Shown: positions 33,901-42,288 of the stretch, piece after piece
How positions within the stretch are numbered: the first letter of the stretch is position 1
Layout of the letters: every line of letters starts with the position of its first letter
Assembly (NCBI GenBank): GCA_029465975.1
Contig: CM055744.1
Location: 3,981,552-4,045,551 of the forward strand
Source of the DNA: Dallia pectoralis
Taxonomy: Eukaryota; Chordata; Actinopteri; Esociformes; Umbridae
Length of the DNA stretch: 64,000 nucleotides
Direction: 5' to 3'
Notes under the pieces: generated by a model
What the model was told of the DNA's origin: nothing
What the model saw: the letters and a program-made list of their open reading frames with translations, nothing else
The model's database searches: none
Program-made: the position numbers and the translations under genes

Positions 33901-36900
33901 TAACATCCCTCTCTAGGATTCCAAGTCCAATTGTAGCTACAGGAGTGGCGTGGTTGTTGTAGTTGTAGTCGAGGGGAGGCGTTGATTGAGATGGATTGAT
34001 TGTGAATTGGCCTTTGTGGATGGGGTCTGTTGTTGATGTCCGAACAGCACCGCAAGGGCAATGCTGGCAGGACTGCTTCATTGTCTGTCACATATTCAGT
34101 AATACTCGTTCAGGTTGTTGGCAAGATGCAGATCATCGGTAGCCTGGGTTGATATGCATTTGTAATTTCTTATATTCCCCTCCAGACTGCAGCAGTATCA
34201 TTTGCTGAGATTTTTTCGTTTAACTTCTCTCCATACAGGCCTTTGGAATCTTTTACAGAGTTCCCAAATCTGTATTTTGCCTCCCTGAATATATTTCTGT
34301 GGCCACGCTCTTAAATACATCCTCCTTGTCCGTCCGCAGCAAATTACTTCTTTCTGCCCGGAAGATTGTAAAAACAGGCAAATGCACCGCTGACTCCGGT
34401 ATAGATTCACAGAGCCACGATTCCGTGAAGCACAAGGCGGAAGAAGCAGCAGTCAGAATTTGTCTAGTTTTTAGTTGAGGGAGCGCACGATGGCGAGGAA
34501 TATTCCAGGTAGCAGAGTTGAGTCCGTTTTTTCCCCATGGCACCAAGAGAGAAACGAGCACTCCAGCCCGTTTACCCCTACGCCTGTGTCTCACAAAACA
34601 GAGAGCAGACGCAGGATTTACCACGAGATTCTGCTCTTTTTGCACAATATGCATATATTCACCATCGGGACATACGCAAACTCATATGGACATCTGGAAC
34701 TACAACCTAGACATTGCCTCTTTTGCACTATTCAGATACATACACTCACCTAAAAGATTATTAGGAAGACCATGTATATTTGACCCCCTTTCGCCTTCAA
34801 AACTGCCTTAATTCTATGTGGCATTGATTCAACAAGGTGCTGAAAGCATTCTTTAGAAATGTTGGCCCATATTGATAGAATAACATCTTGCAGTTGATGT
34901 AGATTTTTGGGATGCACATCCAGGGCACGAAGCTCCCGTTCCACCACATCCCAAAGATGCTCTATTGGGTTGAGATCTGGTGACTGTGGGGGCCATTTCA
35001 GTACAGTGAACTCATTGTCATGTTCAAGAAACCAATTTGAAATGATTCGAGCTTTGTGACATGGTGCATTATCCTGCTGGAAGTAGCCATCAGAGGATGG
35101 GTACATGGTGGTCATAAAGGGATGGACATGGTCAGAAACAATGCTCAGGTAGGCCGTGGCATTTAAACGATTCTCAATTAGCACCAAGGGGCCTAAAGTG
35201 TGCCAAGAAAACATCCCCCACACCATTACACCACCACCACCAGCCTGCACAGTGGTAACAAGGCATGATGGATCCATGTTCTCATTCTGTTTACGCCAAA
35301 TTCTGACTCTACCATCTGAATGTCTCAACAGAAATCAAGACCCATCAGACCAGGCAACATTTTTCCAGTCTTCAACTGTCCAATTTTGGTGATCTTGTGC
35401 AAATTGTAGCCTCTTTTTCCTATTTGTAGTGGAGATGAGTGGTAGCCGGTGGGGTCTTCTGCTGTTGTAGCCCATCCGCCTCAAGGTTGTGAGTGTTGTG
35501 GCTTCACAAATGCTTTGCTGCATACCTCAGTTGTAACAAATGGTTTTTCCAGTCGAAGTTGCTCTTCTATCAGCTTGAATCAGTCAGTCCATACTCCTCT
35601 GACCTCTAGAATCAACAAGGCATTTTCGCCCACAGGACTGCCGCATACTGGATATTTTTCCCTTTTCACACCATTCTTTTTAAACCCTAGGAATGGTTGT
35701 GCTTGTAAATCCCAGTAACTGAGCAGATTGTGAAATACTCAGACTGACCCGTCTGGCACCAACAACCATGCCACGCTCAAAATTGCTTAAATCATCTTTC
35801 TTTCCCATTATGACATTCATTTAGGAGTTCAGGATATTGTCTTGACCAGGACCTTAGATAATTGCATTAATGAGAAATTGAACAGGTGTTCCTAATAATC
35901 CTTTAGGTGAGTGTATAATACCTTTTATATGTAACCATTCCTATGTCTTTTGGACTGTTTGTGGTTTGCACTGTTCGTATACAATCTAAAACGTGTGTAT
36001 TAAATGCAGCAGCTAGAGGTCGGAATAAATTCCGTGTGTGTAAACAGACGTGGTGAAATAAACCTGATTCTGAAGTCCAATCCCCAGCGGATCTGCTTCT
36101 ATTGTCCTGGTGCCAGAGACCACTGGACACCTTTAAGGGGCCAAACAAATTAATTAAAACAAAAGGACCTTCACAACTCAGGCAACGGCCATAAAAATGA
36201 TGCCTACACATCTTAAAATCTAATTTCTTATGTTATATTAGGAACATTTAAAACATTCATTGGTGGTTAAAGTGGCTCAAAAAAAATAAAAGTAAGTAAT
36301 TTCTTGGGGTTACTAATTTTCCAAAACCACAACTAAACACCAACTTCATGCCAACAGCTAATATTAAAGGGTCACCAGAGGAAAGCTTCTGCTGTCACAT
36401 TACCACAAATCTAAGAATGGGTAGTTTAAGAAAATTATATTGGAACAATTATATATATTCTGATAAATTAAAATATATAAGATATACGTTTTGAAAACAG
36501 AGGTGAAAATAAACAAATCTCAACTGAAAATGATGTTGGTGAATCTGTGGTCAGACAGTTTTACACCCAAAGGTCCCAGGAACCTTGTTAGCATACATGG
36601 CAATATTGGCTCCACTAAATACCAGAGTTTAGACTAGAACATGTCTGTCTTTGGCAGGGGGTTAAATTGGGTTGTCTGCCAGCAAGACAACAATCCAAAG
36701 CATATCTCTCTAAATTTAAACGAAAATGGTTCACTAAACATTGAATGAAACTGTAGCAATTACCATCACATATAAAACATCTAGGGTGAGTGGAAGAGGT
36801 TAAAAAGCCCAAACCAAGGACTAGAGAGTTTATGTATGGAGGAATGGTGTCAAATCCCTTCCTGTGTTCCCCCACCACAGCAAACATCAGGGACTCGAAA

Positions 36901-39393
36901 GCCGTCATCTTGCCAAACAACAGTGACAATTTTTTCACTGCCTTTTTCATTCATATTTACACAGGATGACTAAATAAATAATACATTTTTACCTAAAGCA
37001 CTATCACTGTATCATATTTGGACAATCGATAGTACTAGACAGACCACAGAATACTCACTGTGCAAAGATCTGGACCAGACATCAGCAGCAGTGAAACACT
37101 GTGCAAGTAAAAAATGTCCATGAAAGTCATTACAATAGATTTGTCTAGAACAAAATACTACAGCGGTAAAATTTGCTATGAGCTTGGACAATAAGATGGT
37201 ATCTGTTAGGGGAACAGCACGCATTCAACACACACATCCTCTTATCCACAGGAAGCACAATGATACCTCAAGAGGAAATGGTATGATTAGAAGAGATGGG
37301 CATGTTTGCAAAGGTATATAAAAGGAAGTCAGTTGATTTTTCACTGACAAGGATAGGACAAATTACCCAAAAAAGATGAGTAGGAAGTAGAAACCTGAAC
37401 AACATTATAGCGTACATCATATGCCAGTTCTCCCTCCCGTTCAGCCCTTCCCCCCACCAGAACCAATGGTGAAGGGCCTGGAGCCAAGGGTGAGATGTGT
37501 AGTGTTTTTAATCAGAGCGCTGACTGCTTTACATTTGTGAAACCAGCGTTTGTTTTTTCCCTAATTACCATTGGCCTCTTCACCAGATTTCTCTTATCAG
37601 TAGCGAGCACACGTGTGGGTGTGGTCATTGCCAGGACACTACGGTCCAGTCCGAATGCTTAATAAACGCCCTTCCACTAGATCACTGACCAAACAGCTTG
37701 AGGAAGCTTGACAACAGAAAGGGGTGGCTTTAGACAATCAAATTGGAGCTTATCTCGGTGACAGGCTGACCTATGAGGAAATGGTTATTGAATTAGAGAA
37801 CGGTGAAAATAAGTATTGAAACGTAACAAAACCTTGGACAAAAATAGTGGAACAACTATTATTTGGTTATTGTCTGCAAAGCAATGCACAGGAAAGATGG
37901 TAGGATGAGGACATGCGACATTCACGTGCAGACTGTTTTGACTATTTTTGGAGGTCATCAAAATTCCAGACAGCTTCCATGGTTTCAAGCAACATAACAT
38001 CTCAGCCACATGGCACACTTTGATGGCAGTTTTTAAGTGATACTTTCGATATTGGAGCTGGATAAACCTGTGTATATTACTTAGCCTCAAAATATGCATC
38101 AATAATACCCCCCCCCCATCACCGCATCAAGGTTGGTCATGCCTTGTGTATAGTCTCTGCTTGAGATACCAAAGAGGCTTTTAGTAGGTTGATAATAACT
38201 ACACAGAGAAAGACAAAAATATCTGTCCAAATGAACCCTGACACAGAAAGAAATATACAGAGTATGGGGCCTCATTGCAAAAATGATTAAGTATATATGT
38301 ATGCTAGTCAATCCCCAGCAGTAATCGGTGGATCTCATTTATTTTCCTTAATTAAGCAGTCTCAACATGACCTTCAAACCCCTTAACAACAGGACTTAAA
38401 GGGAACAACATTTTTTTTAATCAGGAATTTGCTTGCAAATAATAATTATATGGGGTTTACAGGAGAGATTTCGACATACACCATTTACAATGATTTAAGC
38501 TCATATAACAACTAGGAAGATATATAATAACTAGGAAAGAAGGCGAATAATTCTGACCATTATTTATGAACACCACTGCAATAATCTTATACATCATCAT
38601 TGGACAAGAAGATCACAAGAAATATATGACTTTTTTGATTGTTCCTATATGACAGATCAGGCCTTTGATGTTTGCTTGCAATGCAAAACAATAAATGGGA
38701 ATATATATTAAATGCAAATGAATAACTGGGTATATATATATTAAATGCAAATTAATAACTTGGCATATATAAAATGCAAATGAATAACTAGGCATATATT
38801 TTAAATGCTAATGAATAACTGGGCATATATTTTAAATGCAAATGAATAACTGGGCATATATTTCAAATGCAATTGTTTATATGGAAGCACACGTGTATCC
38901 GAATGAATGCTGCAAATAGTCACACGATGTGTGGACCCCAGAACTTAACAAGGGAACCAACACATGCAAGTGCAAAAAACAAATCCCCAGATAAACCTGG
39001 AGACATCCTGTAGATGTGTGCCAAAGGGTAGTTAAACAAACTAACCATGAACAGACAGAGAGACAGACAGAGAGACAGGCAGAGATCTCTGCCCCATCAC
39101 TCCACATCACAGATGACTGGGCTCATCCCTCACCTCTTTCCAATCGCTCTACCTCCTTTCGCTCCTCCTCGGTCCTCTGGTAGTTGTTTCTGGGGGACAC
39201 TGAGTGCATGCAGGGGCTTCTCTGACAACTTCGACGCAACCACGTTTACAATCCCAAAAGACGCAGATAAAGATTTGTCCTCCGCAACTTGTTTCAAAGG
39301 CGGATCGTCTTCTCCATTCCCCCCGAAAAAGTACAAAAGTAGAAAAACTCCGAAGCACACAGCGATCACAAGGACTTTGCAATGAATTCGCAT
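24806..39393 (-). CDS. gxylt2: Glucoside xylosyltransferase 2 (seven coding exons, 441 aa)
   Basis: A GT8-family type II membrane enzyme of the ER/Golgi that adds alpha-1,3-xylose to O-linked glucose on EGF repeats of proteins such as Notch (family knowledge). Seven GT-AG exons join in frame into 441 codons; the human protein is 443. Residues 7-23 are a hydrophobic signal anchor after the short basic MRIHCK tail. A stem follows to about residue 92, then the catalytic domain with MHLAVVACGNRLDET, the metal-binding DxD (VDTD at residues 211-214), [62 protein letters not shown] and LHGNRGVYHDD. NTT and NLT sequons fit a lumenal domain. It matches GXYLT2 better than GXYLT1 at MYGSNC and LCGRIPQVFLKQ. 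I chose the ATG at 39391-39393; an in-frame ATG 12 codons upstream would add a polar tail. Confidence 0.96.
25271..25443 (-). CDS. gxylt2: gxylt2 coding exon 6
   Basis: 173 bp. Acceptor TGTCTCCAG|AGTGCC, donor CATGAG|GTATGA. It encodes [20 protein letters not shown] through AIHE, including the conserved HGNRGVYHDDKQP segment. Confidence 0.95.
25995..26118 (-). CDS. gxylt2: gxylt2 coding exon 5
   Basis: 124 bp. Acceptor TATTTCAG|AACAGC, donor AATCCAG|GTACAA. It encodes NSMIPNGLSWEDLLHPLYQK through [17 protein letters not shown]. Confidence 0.95.
26464..26715 (-). CDS. gxylt2: gxylt2 coding exon 4 (DxD exon)
   Basis: 252 bp. Acceptor GACAACAG|GTCATC, donor TTCAAA|GTAAAG. It carries the VDTD metal-binding motif and [16 protein letters not shown]. 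Confidence 0.96.
27334..27465 (-). CDS. gxylt2: gxylt2 coding exon 3
   Basis: 132 bp, phase 0 at both ends. Acceptor TTTTTCAG|CTGAG, donor CTCCCA|GTAAGC. It encodes LSQWPRAISNKFQYSIYPIT through QRLFLP. Confidence 0.95.
27470..29278. other. gxylt2 intron 2
   Basis: About 1.8 kb, AT-rich, no array and no transposon I can name. Confidence 0.4.
29279..29483 (-). CDS. gxylt2: gxylt2 coding exon 2
   Basis: It encodes the start of the catalytic domain (MHLAVVACGNRLDETLTMVK through FHIFAEDPLASQFEKG). Donor AAGGGG|GTAAGT. The acceptor is a tandem TAGCAG, so the exon can start at 29483 or 29480 with one residue difference. Confidence 0.93.
29484..31490. other. gxylt2 intron 1, 3-prime-side part
   Basis: No gene or array recognised. 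Short open frames here have no domain. Confidence 0.4.
31495..31560 (+). mobile_element. Tiny Tc1 transposase fragment
   Basis: The plus strand encodes NSPELNPIDHLWDVLD, the third catalytic motif of Tc1 transposases. Nothing else of the element is recognisable around it. Confidence 0.6.
31565..32345. other. gxylt2 intron 1, no feature seen
   Basis: Low-GC intron sequence with no recognised element. Confidence 0.35.
32350..32650 (+). pseudogene. LINE endonuclease-domain fragment (plus strand)
   Basis: The plus strand reads KTKGGGICFYIKDR, then a CSPDREYFFLNASHSMS-like stretch and a frameshifted continuation, typical of the apurinic endonuclease domain of L2-like LINE ORF2. Stops and frameshifts are present. 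It faces the opposite way to the next LINE piece. Confidence 0.6.
32870..34660 (-). pseudogene. L2-like LINE fragment (endonuclease and reverse transcriptase), broken
   Basis: Minus strand. 34253-34654 contains SALCFTESWLCESIPESAVH from the endonuclease domain. 33213-33896 contains KAAGPDGVSP, QFAYRANRSVDATIN and LLFVDFSSAFNTIIP of the reverse transcriptase. 33116-33361 contains PQGCVFSPLLFSL and the catalytic FADDTILIGLI. 32937-33134 contains the following VEPFRFLENTL-like segment. The pieces lie in the right order but in different frames, so the element is dead by frameshifts and stops. Confidence 0.85.
34743..35913 (-). mobile_element. Tc1-like transposon, best-preserved copy, TA target site
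   Basis: Bounded by inverted repeats CACTCACCTAAAAGATTATT and AATAATCCTTTAGGTGAGTG, each next to TA. The minus strand holds the transposase in a few blocks. 35335-35523 ends with AWSDGS (first catalytic Asp), followed at 35335-35337 by TGA where the aligned block resumes FLLRHSDG. 34750-35328 is an uninterrupted block with GGGVMVWGMFSWHTLGPLV, YFQQDNAPCH (second Asp) and QSPDLNPIEHLWDVVE (catalytic Glu). The N-terminal third (to about 35800) carries further stops. All three catalytic residues survive. Confidence 0.92.
35920..36530. other. gxylt2 intron 1, no feature seen
   Basis: AT-rich intron with no recognised element. Confidence 0.35.
36535..36790 (+). mobile_element. Tc1 transposase remnant
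   Basis: Plus-strand 36678-36740 reads VCQQDNNPKHISLNLNENGS, the second catalytic motif of Tc1-like transposases with its Asp retained. Preceding sequence (CCAAAGGTCCCAGGAACCTT) is transposon-like. No intact frame. Confidence 0.6.
36800..38685. other. gxylt2 intron 1, 5-prime-side part
   Basis: No gene seen. A short poly-C run lies at 38107-38117. Otherwise unique-looking AT-rich intron. Confidence 0.35.
38690..38875. repeat. About 30-bp degenerate minisatellite with octamer motifs (6 units)
   Basis: Units share AAATGCAAATGAATAACT followed by a TATATATT-type spacer. Four of six copies keep the exact octamer ATGCAAAT, the POU-protein site. The array lies about 260-440 bases inside gxylt2 intron 1. 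Confidence 0.85.
39134..39393 (-). CDS. gxylt2: gxylt2 coding exon 1 (signal anchor and stem)
   Basis: 260 bp. It encodes MRIHCKVLVIAVCFGVFLLL and a stem region ending GGRAIGK. Donor AAAGAG|GTGAGG. Confidence 0.9.
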
Positions 39394-39534
39394 CGTGGAA
39401 AGTTGTTTTGCTGATTTGGAGTCGGACACGTTTCCTCTTTCATGTCTGTCAATAATGAATATAAGCTAAAACAGGCATATTGCTGCTGCTACTCGGTTGT
39501 ATTATGCTGCAGATGATAGAGAAGAGAGAAGAGA

Positions 39535-40080
39535 AGCATCCATAAACATCACTCAGTGGAGGAGGGTCTATATACTCCTACCGAACTGTATGGAAGAGAA
39601 GCATCCATAAACATCACTCAGTGGAGGAGGGAACTGAACTATATATGGAAGTCAGTGGAAGGGCATCCATAAACATCATCCCTCAGTGGAGACTGTATAA
39701 AGGGTCTATATACTCCTACCGAACTGTATGGCATCCATAAACATCAAGTGGAGGAAGCATCCTGTATAAAGCATCACATCAGTGGAGGAAGAGGTCACTC
39801 AGTGGAGGAGGGTCTATATACTCCTACCGAACTATATGGAAGTGAAGCACCCAAAAACATCAGTCAGTGGAGGAGGGTCTATATACTCCTACCAAACTAT
39901 GTGGAAGTGAAGCACCCATAAACATCCCTCAGTTGAGGAGGGTCTATATCATAGACTGTATAAAGATAGGTCTATATACTCCTACCGAACTGTATGGAAG
40001 AGAAGCATCCATAAACATCACTCAGTGGAGGAGAGTCTATATACTCCTACCGAACTTTATGGAAGAGAACAGCATGGGTG
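39535..40080. repeat. Degenerate minisatellite upstream of gxylt2
   Basis: About eight imperfect copies of a roughly 60-70-bp unit with CATCCATAAACATCACTCAG, TGGAGGAGGGTCTATATACT and CCTACCGAACT. Several units are truncated or rearranged. It begins about 140 bases upstream of the gxylt2 ATG. Confidence 0.85.
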
Positions 40081-41600
40081 TATCACATTAAATTACTAAC
40101 TGTTTTTTTTCACAACAACAACTATTATTATTCACCAACTCTAGTCAAACGTCTACCATAACACGTGTAAGCCAAGTGTAGGAACCTCAGTGGAATATCA
40201 TATTTTGTAAACATTATTGGAAAAAGTATTTTCTAAAGATTTTGTAAGAAAGGCTATTGAGCATTGAACACATACATCTTGTGACGCGTGTATAATGCCA
40301 TAATATTGACCAATTGTGTTTTCACTAGGCAGATACCTAAAATATAGATGAGAATATAAAGTATGCTGCATGCTAACCATCCGGCTGTTAATGCATCACT
40401 TTTTCAAGGGATTGTACAAATCTGGACTGTTATGATGAGATTGATGCAAAGTAATTTATTCTAACATTCCCAATTATATTTTAATGATTTTAGAAGCACC
40501 ATGTTGATGATTCAGGTCCTGATCTGTCTGTTTAACTGAATTATTGGTGTGCCCCTTAGCCAAAGGTTTCAGTTTTCTCTTTTGTTATGGCCACTGCTAA
40601 TCGAATAAAATACACGTATTTATTAGCATTCCATCACAATCACCTGTTCACACTAGTAAAATAATGTTGTTTTCCATCATGATTTGGAACCATCTGATAT
40701 AATTATAGCATTGGTTCCTAAGCAAAGCCCGAAAATAATCCTTTATTTGCTGTTATTAAAAAACAATAAACAAAACTTAATTAAAATTTTTAAAGTAAGT
40801 TTCCAAATCATGCCAAAAAATCCTACAATATTTAATCTAGGGTGGTCCATCAAAAATCGAAGACTCCACAATTCAGTTTTATTCAATACATCTAAACAAT
40901 ATATAATTTAGAAGCAAAGCTCTATCCATTATGTTTCAAGCGGTTACATTTCTATAAACACGACCATCTGATGGCTGCGACAATTTCCATAGTTGATGAA
41001 AATGTAGAACACCCTCCGATGCAGCAGGTGTCACTAGTGAGACAGAAAACCCCGAAATGCTTCTGTAGTTCCCATTATGATGTTGCTTCAGGTATTACGG
41101 TAAAATGTCTACGCATAGAAAACAATATTTGGATAAAAGATGAGTGGTGCAGTTCACACGTGTTTGCCATGATGATAGCTAATGCGAGCAGTTGATAAGG
41201 TAGTTTTGTCTTTTTTTAAATATGTGGTTTAGTAACTGATGGTTGCTAATGTGTGTACACATCTCATGAGTGCTGTAACATGCTAGATTTAGCTCTGCAG
41301 TCAACATTTTATCTGTCCAAACATCACTGTTACATGCTGTAGCTAGATTGGCTGGCTAGTGACTTACTTAGCTAGCTACTACTAACTACTTAACTATATT
41401 ATGTAAGACCGGTGGTTAACTTAACATGTTTTCTTTACTAATGGCTAAAATACAGTTGTACTCGTACATCTACATTAATCATTCCATTAATTTGAAACAT
41501 ATTTAGCTTGGGGCTACCGTTAGACTGCGTAGTGACACTAGTACTACTACGGTCCCAGTGAAAGTGGCACGTGAATGTGAAAACAACACTGCAACCGGCC
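40081..41600. other. gxylt2/shq1 intergenic, no gene seen
   Basis: AT-rich DNA with short open frames lacking domains. Confidence 0.35.
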
Positions 41601-41630
41601 TTAACTACGGTTACCAAGCAACCACCCTAC

Positions 41631-41710
41631 CGCGCGGGGGCGCTGCTCGCACCTTTTAGAATGTCCTGTGGAGTCGGGCGTGCGCGCGTGTTTTGGTTCC
41701 GGACCAGATT
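41631..41710. promoter_or_regulatory. CpG-rich spot with CTCF-like motif; candidate shq1 promoter
   Basis: In an AT-rich intergenic region this 80-bp patch is strikingly GC- and CpG-rich. CCGCGCGGGGGCGCTGC (41631-41647) closely fits the CTCF core. GGGCGTGCGCGCGTG resembles NRF1-type sites and TTCCGG is an ETS core. A strong donor-like AA|GTGAGT lies at 41910. Together with an acceptor-like site just before the shq1 ATG exon this suggests a non-coding first exon here. Confidence 0.4.
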
Positions 41711-42213
41711 AGTTCTGATAACATTATTGTTATTGTGACTTGCCAATTAGTTCACACGTTCACATGCCTATAATGAACTTTGGTCGGCCTTCAGTTAATT
41801 TTTGTAATTGTAAGGCACACAGGTGACTATCAAAGCACTTTCCCTCAAAACGAACGCTGTGTCTAACTTAAGGGCCATCTGAGGACTGTTATCTCTTTGT
41901 AAATATTAAGTGAGTATAAACTCCAGTAGCGTGAATAACTTCAGTCAGTGCCTCTTCGGTAGAGGCTCCTTTTCTGATTGTGGGCTTTTAAAATGTCTGG
42001 GTGTGATGTAACATGTTGTTAGCCTATTGTTTTTAAATAGTTTTCAGTTGAAGTAGGCCAACATGGTCTGTTCAGCTGTATGTCTGCCCTTCGACTTTAA
42101 TTTGTCATTACAGTTGAAAAGATATTGCCAACACCAGTTTTTTTTATTGTTTATTGGCAGGCATCATTTTACTTTTGTAAAGCATTCTTGGATTGAAATG
42201 CCTATCCATCAAT

Positions 42214-42215
<2 letters not shown>

Positions 42216-42281
<66 letters not shown>
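42216..42281. repeat. (TG)n microsatellite
   Basis: About 32 uninterrupted TG dinucleotides directly before the fold-back element; a short (AC)n lies at its other end (44460-44471). Confidence 0.98.
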
Positions 42282-42286
<5 letters not shown>

Positions 42287-42288
42287 CA

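Noticed and set aside
39394..39429. Upstream in-frame ATG of gxylt2 (12 extra codons)
   Set aside because: The downstream ATG gives a short basic tail before the signal anchor as in the GXYLT family; the upstream one would add a polar stretch. It cannot be fully excluded.
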